From the NCBI RefSeq assembly GCF_900299535.1, contig NZ_OMKE01000008.1, positions 85,288-149,287 on the forward strand: 64,000 bases of DNA, in the 5' to 3' direction. Each line of letters begins with the position of its first letter. The stretch's first letter is position 1. The translations under genes were made by a program, and so were the position numbers. Below, one piece after another: positions 45,734 to 53,460 of the stretch. The stretch comes from Aquimarina aquimarini (GTDB taxonomy: Bacteria; Bacteroidota; Bacteroidia; Flavobacteriales; Flavobacteriaceae). The notes below the pieces were generated by a model. That model saw nothing but the letters and a program-made list of their open reading frames with translations, made no database searches and was not told the DNA's origin.

Positions 45734-46546
45734 ATGAAAAAAACAATCCCCATTATACTCATCATTGCTAGTATTGCTATGCTAGCTGCGGCTTATTACC
45801 TGTATCGCAGCAATGATATTACAGAGCGCAAATCTAGATTAATGCGACATATAAAAGAGCAATTAAAACATAAACAATTACCCATCAACCAATTTGATAT
45901 AGACTTACAGAAAGAGGAGTATTTACTTACAAAAATAGATTACAACATACCACTTACCCAAAAAGTAATAGTTGCCAATTGTATAAATAATGCTAACCCA
46001 AATTACAATAAAGAAGAAGCTATTGACTGTTCTAAAACACTCAACTATTTTATTTTAGATAAAATAAGCGAAGAAACTTTAATAAAAAGCATAGCAAGCT
46101 CATACATCAATAATGGTTTACGGTATATGGTATTAGGCGGTTTTTTAAGGATAGAAGATTTTCAAAACAGCACAGAAGATAATAGTAATTACCTAAAGTT
46201 AATTGCTTATAGTGGGTTTATGTATAACTTACGAGACCCAAAAAAGCTCACTGCTTTTTACAAAAAAAACCAACCTTTAATGCAAAATTATGTGACCGAT
46301 GCTATTTATAAAGAACATTTACAAAACCCAATAAATAACTTATTAGAAGGTTATCAAATATTAAATAACGCACCAGATAGAACTCTATTTTTAAAAGAAG
46401 TAGAAGCACGAGGCGAAAAAAACTACAACCATTCCGCTTCAGAAAATTGGAGAATTACCTTTTGGGAACGCAGAAGACAAGAAGGCAATGATAAAGTAAT
46501 TTATAAAATTTTAGTTGACGTAAAAAAGCATTATGAAGAGCAATAA
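45734..46546 (+). CDS. Hypothetical single-TM protein, 270 aa, with FWxRR-EG C-terminal motif
   Basis: An N-terminal TM (IPIILIIASIAMLAAAYYL), then a helical soluble part with a Cys pair (NCINNANP...DCSKT). It ends FWERRRQEGNDKVIYKILVD plus VKKHYEE, matching the end of the upstream protein. Last gene of the operon. Family and function unknown; an envelope-bound interacting pair is my inference. Confidence 0.68.
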   Translation: MKKTIPIILIIASIAMLAAAYYLYRSNDITERKSRLMRHIKEQLKHKQLPINQFDIDLQKEEYLLTKIDYNIPLTQKVIVANCINNANPNYNKEEAIDCSKTLNYFILDKISEETLIKSIASSYINNGLRYMVLGGFLRIEDFQNSTEDNSNYLKLIAYSGFMYNLRDPKKLTAFYKKNQPLMQNYVTDAIYKEHLQNPINNLLEGYQILNNAPDRTLFLKEVEARGEKNYNHSASENWRITFWERRRQEGNDKVIYKILVDVKKHYEEQ

Positions 46547-46605
46547 CGTTTTACAATAACTAAGCATATAGCGCTAGCCTATCGGCGCGCCTGGCAACTG
46601 GCTTT

Positions 46606-47352
46606 TCACTCCAAATAGTTATTCAATTTTATATAATGTTCAGTTAAAAAGGCATCTATTTTAGCAGCTAATTTTCTCAAAAAGGCATTCGCTTCTTTTA
46701 CTTTTCTTAAATCTAAATTTGGATTATCTCCGTGGGCTATATCATTCCGTAGTTGTCTATAAGTACTGAATTGTGCTTTTTCTGTATCTGTAATTTCGAT
46801 TTTAAAATGAGATATTAGAAAATCTGGGATTTCATTAGCTTTTAGATTTTGTACTGTTTTATATAAGTTGTTGAACGCTACAATCTTTAATAGTTCGTCA
46901 GGTGATATATATCCGTTTGCTTTTAGTTCAGAAGAATACTTTTCATATCGTTGATGATGTTTCTTATCATAAGTTCCTTTTAAGGCTCTTTTTGGTTTTG
47001 TGTCGGTATTATTATTCAGACTGTTTTCAAGAGTGGCTTTGTCAGGTATAGAAGTGTTTAAATCAAATACTTCTTTTAACACAGAACCGAAATAATTTTC
47101 AAAAAAGGAAAATGAACTTAAAAACAAGTATGTTGCAAGCTTTTCTTTATATCCATTTGCTTGAGTTCTTAATTCTGTTGTGGTATTAATTGTAAAATAG
47201 TCAGGTGTTGGCAATTGATTTATAGTTCCCTTATCCAATAGATTCATCTGTAGTTTTAACGCAGGAACAGAATGACAAACAACTACAGCGAAATCAAATG
47301 TTTCTTGTACTTGTCTTTGTAAAGTATTAAAAGCGTTAGTTCTTACAATCAT
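46606..47352 (-). CDS. HEPN-domain protein (RNase/toxin-like)
   Basis: A 248-residue, all-helical protein with an Arg-Asn-x3-His motif in QLRNDIAHGDNPN (Arg202, His207). This is the signature of HEPN metal-independent ribonucleases (MAE_28990/RiboL-PSP-like groups). HEPN proteins commonly act as toxins or phage-triggered RNases, often on tRNA. No antitoxin nucleotidyltransferase gene is adjacent. The start codon lies 13 bases after a tRNA-like sequence on the same strand. Confidence 0.75.
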   Translation of the reverse strand: MIVRTNAFNTLQRQVQETFDFAVVVCHSVPALKLQMNLLDKGTINQLPTPDYFTINTTTELRTQANGYKEKLATYLFLSSFSFFENYFGSVLKEVFDLNTSIPDKATLENSLNNNTDTKPKRALKGTYDKKHHQRYEKYSSELKANGYISPDELLKIVAFNNLYKTVQNLKANEIPDFLISHFKIEITDTEKAQFSTYRQLRNDIAHGDNPNLDLRKVKEANAFLRKLAAKIDAFLTEHYIKLNNYLE

Positions 47353-47365
47353 ATCTTCTATATAG

Positions 47366-47464
47366 TGAAGGATGTTGGAATCGAACCAACCTAACAGGCA
47401 GTAACCTAAATTCTGTCAAAAAACTTACGTTAATGCCTGCGCATCACCTTAATGCTAATCCTTC
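47366..47464 (-). tRNA. tRNA-like sequence with oversized anticodon loop (pseudo-tRNA or decoy)
   Basis: Read on the minus strand, 99 nt fold as a cloverleaf. The 7-bp acceptor is GAAGGAT/ATCCTTC, followed by TA, a D-arm GCAT/ATGC with GG in the loop, and a 5-bp anticodon stem CAGGC/GCCTG. A 4-nt variable loop and a T-arm GTTGG-TTCGATT-CCAAC complete it, with discriminator A and no encoded CCA. The anticodon loop is 35 nt instead of 7, and A14/A21 are not conserved, so no isoacceptor can be assigned. It may be a decayed or disrupted tRNA, or a dedicated RNA tied to the HEPN gene just downstream. Confidence 0.5.
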
Positions 47465-47492
47465 GTTTTTCAGCTTGTTGCTAACTATTGGG

Positions 47493-47518
47493 CTAAACTG
47501 CGTTTTAATGCAGTTTAG
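47493..47518 (+). terminator. Terminator-like hairpin preceding the intron fragment
   Basis: A perfect 9-bp stem CTAAACTGC/GCAGTTTAG with an 8-base loop is followed by GTTTT. No plus-strand gene ends nearby. Group IIC introns characteristically insert just after such hairpins, and the intron-like 5' end begins 8 bases later. Confidence 0.5.
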
Positions 47519-47525
47519 GTTTTGT

Positions 47526-47690
47526 GTGTGCCTATTATTTATCGAAGATAAATAACTTATCTAGAGGGTGCAAGTCCCTTATGGGCGGGAGTAACGTTTC
47601 GAACCATTAGTAAGTCGCAAGCTGGTGTACCGTGAGGTATGCAGTAAAAGAAGCGAGACTACAATGTATACCTATGCCTGTATTTATAGC
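47526..47690 (+). ncRNA. Truncated group IIC intron RNA (5' domain I portion)
   Basis: It begins GTGTGCC, a group II 5' end. Next come a 9-bp hairpin TTATTTATC-GAA-GATAAATAA (47535-47555), the GAGGGTGCAAGTCCC block, GGGAGTAACG, then TAAGTCGCAAGCTGGTGT and AAAAGAAGCGAGACTAC. These blocks occur in the same order as in domain I of bacterial IIC introns such as the Oceanobacillus one, as I recall it. No maturase gene and no domain V/VI follow; the similarity fades by about 47690, so it is a remnant. The end is approximate. Confidence 0.65.
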
Positions 47691-47748
47691 GGCTTCCAAC
47701 TGTAAACACCTTTTCTTTTTCGAGATGTAAACATTTTGTTTACAAAGA

Positions 47749-48003
47749 TTAAAATAAACGAATCCCATTTTTATACTTAGCAATTTCTTTACCTTTTTGG
47801 TGGTTCTCATAAATGATGGCCGTCTCCCATGTTCCCTTTAAACGTCCTCTAAGAAGCATTTTGTCTAGCCTACGAACCCCTAATGCTTTATTTGGTTTTG
47901 ATCGTTTATGAATCTTATCAAAAGAGTAAAAGGTACAGGTATTGCCATCATGAAAATATACAATGCACTTGGTAAGAGAATTACTTGGCATACCAGAGAT
48001 CAT
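47749..48003 (-). CDS. Hypothetical mobile-element protein, 84 aa
   Basis: A small basic protein (CIVYFHDGNTCTFYSFD, then ALGVRRLDKMLL and KGTWETAIIYENHQKGKEIA). It overlaps the start of the upstream gene by 4 bases, so they are coupled. A palindromic TGTAAAC/GTTTACA hairpin follows its stop (about 47724-47744). I do not know the family's function. Confidence 0.6.
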   Translation of the reverse strand: MISGMPSNSLTKCIVYFHDGNTCTFYSFDKIHKRSKPNKALGVRRLDKMLLRGRLKGTWETAIIYENHQKGKEIAKYKNGIRLF

Positions 48004-49229
48004 ACACCAGTGGATTTAAAGAGAGTACGCTGCAGGCTCTTTTCATACTCCTGTAGTAGTTTCTCATCATTAAATGCAGACAAACACTGTTGTTGAATTC
48101 TAAATAGTTGCAAACGGGTTTTATGTTTATACCTGCCTTTACCCTGATCGCGATCTTTCCATTCTTTTTCTGATTTTTGAATCAGGATTTGATTTCTAAT
48201 TTGTTTTTTCAGTAGTTCTTGCTTTATAAACCATTGGTAGGTTTTGGCAAATCCGTTGCGTTTGTTCTCTGGATCGAAGTATAAATGAGGAGGGGCTACC
48301 CATCGATTGGGATTGCGTTGTAAGTATCTGGAAACCATATCTACTCGTTTATAGAGAATTTGTTGATAGTTTTCCCAATCTTTCTTACTGCCTTTGATCT
48401 TGAATTTTCGATAGACCGATGCCCAAATATGATTGAGCACCTCGGTTTGTTCTGCATCACTCAAAATAAGTTCTGAAAACAGTGCTAACTTGGCATATGC
48501 CCAGAAATCACGCACCAGTTGTAGTAAAAAAGCCGATTCTGACACTGCTTTTGAGGCATTTTTTTTGCGCCCAGCTTGCTTTTTTGAGTCAGAATTTCGG
48601 CTTTCCCTGGTGTTCTTGTCTTGTTCTTGTAATGTTCCTGTAACGGAGTTTATAGTAGATTCATGAGCCGATAGGCGAATTCCTTTTTTTTGTGATGTTA
48701 AACTATTCACACTGCTATTATTATTTATTTGTTCTTGATGTTCTTGAACTAATGGGTGTAATTTTTTCACTTTAAGACCTAAAGTATTGGTAATCTCTGC
48801 AATATCAGATTGAATGTTATTAGGGGGTGTGAATAACTTTTTAGGAATAAAAATGGCTGGATTTATCCAGAGTTCTATTCCTGATTTTCCTCTGTGAATC
48901 TCTTTGATGATAAATCCTGCTGCTTTCAGGCGTTCCTTGTGATTTATAATAGTTCTAATAGTACAACCTTTGCAAGTGGCCAGACTAGGATTAAAGGTTT
49001 TAAAGCCAGGGAGCTGTGTTGTAATGTCTTCTCCTAGTGTAACGGCATGATTGAGTTGTTTGGCATATAATCGAGTGATGAGTTCTGCTGTTGCTCTATG
49101 ATTGGCATTCAAACGTTTGGTAAGCTGATCATGGGTAGAATTATGGCGATCTATAAAATTCTTAGTAGCCATAAATATAGTACTGAAATCATAATAGGGG
49201 CGTATAGATGGTGATGTTTCTGAAGTCAT
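48000..49229 (-). CDS. HTH-containing replication-initiator-like protein of a mobile element
   Basis: A 409-residue basic protein. The N-terminal ~140 residues contain a winged-helix-like pattern (TCKGCTIRTIINHKERLKAA, then GFIIKEIHRGKSGIELWINP). A polar linker (~180-225) and a helical basic C-terminal domain rich in Arg/Lys/Trp follow. This is the layout of plasmid/phage initiators or transcription regulators. Its setting beside a HTH gene and a repeat-bearing gap supports a replication role, but no catalytic motif is visible. Confidence 0.55.
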   Translation of the reverse strand: MTSETSPSIRPYYDFSTIFMATKNFIDRHNSTHDQLTKRLNANHRATAELITRLYAKQLNHAVTLGEDITTQLPGFKTFNPSLATCKGCTIRTIINHKERLKAAGFIIKEIHRGKSGIELWINPAIFIPKKLFTPPNNIQSDIAEITNTLGLKVKKLHPLVQEHQEQINNNSSVNSLTSQKKGIRLSAHESTINSVTGTLQEQDKNTRESRNSDSKKQAGRKKNASKAVSESAFLLQLVRDFWAYAKLALFSELILSDAEQTEVLNHIWASVYRKFKIKGSKKDWENYQQILYKRVDMVSRYLQRNPNRWVAPPHLYFDPENKRNGFAKTYQWFIKQELLKKQIRNQILIQKSEKEWKDRDQGKGRYKHKTRLQLFRIQQQCLSAFNDEKLLQEYEKSLQRTLFKSTGV

Positions 49230-49283
49230 AATTTCTGCTTTTTTTTGGTTTTTGGAGACGTATCTCCAAAAACCAGTATATTG

Positions 49284-49574
49284 TTATTTGATTTTCTGGC
49301 CTTCTAAGTATTCCAGAAGGCTTTTTTTGGAGTATAACACCCTTCGTCCATGTTGATAGTATTCAATAATTTTCTCATTACGGAGTTCATATAAACGGTT
49401 CCTGCTTTTTACTCCTAATAATTTCATTGCCTCAATGGTAGAGATAAAATCATCTTCTCTAGTCATATTTTTCTGCTCTTCTTTTAAAGCCTCCCGAACT
49501 ACTTTATACATCAAGGACATCGTTTCTTCCATCAATCGATAGTAACTCTCCTTTTCGAATATGATTAATTCCAT
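49284..49574 (-). CDS. MerR/excisionase-like helix-turn-helix protein
   Basis: A 96-residue protein with a helical N-terminal part and a DNA-binding domain of the HTH_17 type: FISTIEAMKLLGVKSRNRLY (~residues 44-63), then YYQHGRRVLYSKKSLLEYL. Such proteins act as excisionases or plasmid regulators. It is 54 bases upstream of the initiator-like gene in the same direction, and the repeat-rich gap lies before it. Confidence 0.8.
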   Translation of the reverse strand: MELIIFEKESYYRLMEETMSLMYKVVREALKEEQKNMTREDDFISTIEAMKLLGVKSRNRLYELRNEKIIEYYQHGRRVLYSKKSLLEYLEGQKIK

Positions 49575-50059
49575 TCGTATTTTATTTTTTTATGTTCTAC
49601 TTTTTTGAAAGATGTAAAAGAGTAATACTGCTGAAGAAATATGATAACAGTTTTTTAAAAAAACAGGATCCTATCTGTTATCTGATTCTTTGTAGATATA
49701 TCCGAAAAAGTAACTCCCGAATTCTACCTTAAACATCATAGTGATAAAGAAAACAGAAAAAACAATACGATTTCTATACGTTTTGTTGCGCAATGAAATT
49801 AATGTATTGTTTTTCAGGTGTTTATATTGATAAAAAAAGCCCTAAATGACATAGAATGACATAAAAAAAATTTAAAGATTCTAAAAAAACGCTGGTAAGT
49901 CCTATAAAATCGTTTTGTTGCGCACCAAACAGCACTTGTTGATTATCAGGCGGTTATAGTGTTTGTTAAAATCGTTAACACTTGTGAAGACTATTGTTGG
50001 TCTTTTTTTTGAACTATACGACTATAGATATTGTGTGAACTCTCTTTAAAAATGGATCC
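49575..50059. other. 485-base noncoding gap with repeats (possible origin or control region)
   Basis: It holds a 14-bp exact direct repeat CGTTTTGTTGCGCA at 49779-49792 and 49911-49924, an AAATGA-N4-GAATGA repeat at 49844-49859 related to those at 19690 and 40110, and A-rich tracts (49861-49870, 49883-49889). With an initiator-like gene downstream this resembles a replication origin or attachment/control region. No gene is seen. Confidence 0.5.
49779..49924 (+). repeat. Pair of 14-bp direct repeats
   Basis: CGTTTTGTTGCGCA occurs at 49779-49792 and again at 49911-49924, 132 bp apart; the second is followed by CCAAACAG. The related AAATGA motif (49844-49859) sits between them. Candidate iterons or recombination sites. 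Confidence 0.55.
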
Positions 50060-51661
50060 TTATATTTTATTGTTTAGACTACAATTACCTTTGATTTTAT
50101 TGAGTTTGGTAATCATACGAATCAGTAATTCTTCTATAGGTTTATAGCTTTCTATTTTTGGGGTATAGAACGAGTTTTTAATAGTATGTTCTGAAATCGT
50201 ATCTTCTTTTTTGGTATTATAGGTATTTGATAAAAACCTAAAATATCTTTGTTTACTGCTCTCTATAGAGATGACTCCAGTCTCATAAAATAATCTGGCC
50301 AATAATGCAATTTCGTGAACAGTTATATTGACTCTGCGTTTCTGAATTACAGGTCTGGAAGAATCTCCTTTTTTTAAAATAGGATGCTGTACCTGAAGTT
50401 GATGAAACTCTTCAAGTTCCATTTGTCGGTCTACCAGATCAATCATCTGTGTAATCCATAGGATTAAGTACTCCTTTAGGCCAGGGAACTCCAGGTTGTA
50501 TTTAAAAGGGGAGGTAACAGCAATCTGTTTTATTTGGGCCAATCGGGTATACAAATACTTCTTTTTCTCAATCTTTTGATCGTACATATCCATTTCATTG
50601 ATCATTTCCCATTCCATAGCTTTATAAATATTATGGTTATTATAATCTAGAGCAATAAGAAGTTTATATATCTGATCATGATTGGGTGTCTTTAGCTTTT
50701 GTAACAAAAGCGTAAATACATCTATATATTTTCGGTAGTATTCTCTTCGTAAGTAACTGAAAGATGTAAGATTACTCTCAAGGATTGCTTTTAGGGGTTT
50801 GCAAACAGATACTTCAATCTCTTTGGGGAGTTTTTGATTCTTGATTAGTGTGATGAGTTTTTTTGAGGTGTCATAGTATTGATCTATAAATCGTTTACGT
50901 TGTAAATAGGGGATTTCTTTCTGCTTATCTATATAATCATAACAACTTCTTTCTAAAAATAACAGGATCTCTTCTAATCTCAAATAAATACACTTGAATA
51001 CATCACAAACAGTTTTGTTCAAAGAAATTTCTTCGATATTGATACAACTACTATCGCTATTAAAACGAAGTTCTAAATCACTAAGGTAGTTACCTAGTTG
51101 ATGTTGGTACTTACGGATGAGAATAGAACGTTTCTGTTCTGTTTTCTTTTCATCAAAATACAAATCTTCAAGGTAGCGGGTAAATCCCTGACGGATATCC
51201 TCCATGAGTTTATAGTAATAATAGTAGCATAAGGTTTCTGCTTCAATGGTTTCAATGCAAAGGGTTGCATATAATTCTAAAGTGAGATACTCTTGGGTAG
51301 GATCACTGGAGCATTGAATCTTTTCTTTCAGAAATACATAATTAAGGGTTATTTCATTTCCTGAAAAGTTCTTCAGTAAAAAATTATTCAAAGTACAATC
51401 AGAAATTTCTGAAAGAATGTTTTTGCGCTTCTTTTTGGTTAAATGTGAAAAACCAGGATGAAAAGGAGTCTCTGTATGAGATAGAATAGAGCAACTCCCA
51501 TTATTGTCTTTTTTTATTTTTAATAAATAGTAGGTCTGTAGTTTTGAATGCTCTGTTTTTAAATAGGTTTGGTAATAGGTTGTTTTAAAATAATTAAAGT
51601 TTAAATACCTCATATCTTCATCAAAGATGCGACGTAATATATTGATGTATTCCATAAGCAC
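50060..51661 (-). CDS. Hypothetical mobile-element protein, 533 aa
   Basis: A large, charged, mostly helical protein rich in Tyr/Leu/Lys, with no signal or TM. Near the C-terminus VHEIALLARLFYETGVI and QRYFRFLSNTYNTKK resemble the C-terminal part of RteC-type regulators of Bacteroides conjugative elements, but the match is weak. Met3 is an alternative start. Its position near HTH genes suggests a regulator of the element. Confidence 0.55.
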   Translation of the reverse strand: MLMEYINILRRIFDEDMRYLNFNYFKTTYYQTYLKTEHSKLQTYYLLKIKKDNNGSCSILSHTETPFHPGFSHLTKKKRKNILSEISDCTLNNFLLKNFSGNEITLNYVFLKEKIQCSSDPTQEYLTLELYATLCIETIEAETLCYYYYYKLMEDIRQGFTRYLEDLYFDEKKTEQKRSILIRKYQHQLGNYLSDLELRFNSDSSCINIEEISLNKTVCDVFKCIYLRLEEILLFLERSCYDYIDKQKEIPYLQRKRFIDQYYDTSKKLITLIKNQKLPKEIEVSVCKPLKAILESNLTSFSYLRREYYRKYIDVFTLLLQKLKTPNHDQIYKLLIALDYNNHNIYKAMEWEMINEMDMYDQKIEKKKYLYTRLAQIKQIAVTSPFKYNLEFPGLKEYLILWITQMIDLVDRQMELEEFHQLQVQHPILKKGDSSRPVIQKRRVNITVHEIALLARLFYETGVISIESSKQRYFRFLSNTYNTKKEDTISEHTIKNSFYTPKIESYKPIEELLIRMITKLNKIKGNCSLNNKI

Positions 51662-52003
51662 AATTTGTCTTTTCCAGTTTTTAGTTAAACTCTATAGTCG
51701 ATTGGTGATATGGGGTATCTCTTATTTTGAGAAAATGCACATGCAACCTAAATACATTGAAATAGGTTAATTGCAAAATAACGTATACAATACCATGGGT
51801 CTATGGCTAAAACAAAGGGTAGGAATTGTCTTTGTTGTACGGTTTGAATTTTTCAACTCAAATGTGTTTACTAGACTAATTTATAGTTTATTAGCGAGTT
51901 TTACAAATATTGAAGCAAGGAAAGATTTAGTGGTAAAGAAATATTATTTTTATAGAACTTTTGTTACTAATAACAATGTATTGTCCAGGAACTATTTTCA
52001 AAA
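51662..52003. other. 342-base gap without a convincing gene
   Basis: AT-rich sequence upstream of the 533-residue protein gene. A short plus-strand open frame (51771-52022) has no RBS, an odd hydrophobic composition and runs into the opposite gene. It might hold a promoter on the minus strand or an element boundary; nothing clear is visible. Confidence 0.4.
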
Positions 52004-52552
52004 TCAACTTCGTGTAGTTTGATTTGAATATTGAATTTTGAATTTTGTTTTTCCTTTGTAGTCTATTTCCTCTGATTTCATCAATTGACCGCATTCTGTC
52101 ATAAAATCATGCTTAGAGAGTTTGGATAATTGTTTCTGCTTATAAAAAGTGATAGCATACCCATAGGTTAACAGTTTGTCATTTTTTCCCCATACAGAAT
52201 AGCAATAATCAGTGCCTTGAGGTTCTTGATACAAAAGAATGGTATAATCTACTAGAAACGGAGTCTGGTCTTTTTTGTATCCAGGAGGGTAGCATGTTCT
52301 TATCTTAAAATTGTGATTACACACAATCTTTTGGTTAGGATCAAGAATTAATACCGAAGCAGTTTCCATATTCATCTGTGATGCTCGTTCTCCTATATTA
52401 ATTAAGCAAGATTCTTTGCCTCCTAGTATCTTTCTTGTAATCCCTTTGGTAGTAAAATCTATATATGTGTATAAATGCCTTGGGAGGATACTACACCTAA
52501 ATTCTGGATTGAGGATATGTTGTATGATATTTTCAATTGAGTTTGTGTTCAT
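52004..52552 (-). CDS. Hypothetical protein, 182 aa
   Basis: A soluble mixed alpha/beta protein (e.g. ASVLILDPNQKIVCNHNFKI, YTILLYQEPQGTDYCYSVWG). It ends with a basic beta strand set. No family recognised. It stands alone between the mobile-element genes and the LemA operon and may be the last cargo gene or a chromosomal gene. Confidence 0.55.
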   Translation of the reverse strand: MNTNSIENIIQHILNPEFRCSILPRHLYTYIDFTTKGITRKILGGKESCLINIGERASQMNMETASVLILDPNQKIVCNHNFKIRTCYPPGYKKDQTPFLVDYTILLYQEPQGTDYCYSVWGKNDKLLTYGYAITFYKQKQLSKLSKHDFMTECGQLMKSEEIDYKGKTKFKIQYSNQTTRS

Positions 52553-52656
52553 GTTATACTAATTTTTAAAAGGCCATAATTACTTGAGGATATTAGTAGT
52601 TGTAAAAACATCATAAATACTTTTAATTTTGATACCTCTTTTGTTAAAACCTATCA

Positions 52657-53424
52657 TTACCAAATTAAATAGATGAATAACATTAGAATAGAAAAGATGA
52701 TTCCAAAACTAATTTTAATAGGTAGCTGAACAATATGAGTAGATATCGATAAGACAGTACTTAATCCATTAGAAGCTCCCATAACAGCTTTTGTATAAAA
52801 TTCTATAATTTGTGATGGAGTCATTTCTCCTGTTTGTACAGTAGTGTCTTCAGTTGATTTAAAACGAAGTTTATTCGAGATTGAAATTAATATTCTCTTT
52901 ATAATACTATTGATCAATCGTCCAATTAGGGGGATCTTTTTTGAAATAACATCAGTTAATACAGGAATTGTAATAATATGTGTAATTCCTTTCATTAACA
53001 GTTGTAATGTATCTTTTGGATTTTCTTTCAAATTGTTTGTACTCAATTTACTTATATCAACTACACAAGATTTTAAAATATCAAGAGTATATTGTATGAT
53101 GGCATTTATATCAGATTTTAGTTTAAAAGTTAAGAACCACAATCCAGCCAACACCCCTGTAATCAAAAATAAAACCAATCCGATGATAGCGTACAGTATG
53201 TATTCTATATGTACTAAATCAATGATAAAATAGCCTATAATATATATTACAAAAGAAATAAGAACGGGTCGCATTGTCCAATTCAATATATATTTGGGGA
53301 ATAATAATAAATCCATAATGTTTTCTACCACCTCTGGATTCCTATACTTTTTTAAATCGATACCCAATTCGTTCTGAATTTTTATATCTAAAGAATCAAC
53401 ATCTTCCTGAGTTTTGATTTTCAT
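52657..53424 (-). CDS. Hypothetical membrane protein, 255 aa
   Basis: N-terminal helix, then two strong TM helices (~residues 53-75 and 78-100), a long amphipathic middle, and a C-terminal TM (~235-254). No family known to me. It lies 36 bases after the DUF3137 gene and probably belongs to the LemA operon. Confidence 0.65.
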   Translation of the reverse strand: MKIKTQEDVDSLDIKIQNELGIDLKKYRNPEVVENIMDLLLFPKYILNWTMRPVLISFVIYIIGYFIIDLVHIEYILYAIIGLVLFLITGVLAGLWFLTFKLKSDINAIIQYTLDILKSCVVDISKLSTNNLKENPKDTLQLLMKGITHIITIPVLTDVISKKIPLIGRLINSIIKRILISISNKLRFKSTEDTTVQTGEMTPSQIIEFYTKAVMGASNGLSTVLSISTHIVQLPIKISFGIIFSILMLFIYLIW

Positions 53425-53460
53425 TTTTTTTGTTATAATGATTTATTTGTGTGAATAAAC

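Noticed and set aside
46547..46605. Integron attC site
   Set aside because: GC-rich palindromic bits are present but no convincing R''/R' core pair or integron integrase.
47366..47464. Use of the tRNA-like sequence as the integrase attachment site
   Set aside because: No copy of its 3' end (T-arm plus acceptor) near the integrase at 19.4-19.9 kb.
47607..47810. Minus-strand 67-codon frame
   Set aside because: Lies across the group II intron fragment and has no protein-like pattern.
51771..52022. Plus-strand 83-codon open frame
   Set aside because: Odd hydrophobic/aromatic composition, no promoter, overlaps the end of the opposite gene; treated as noncoding.
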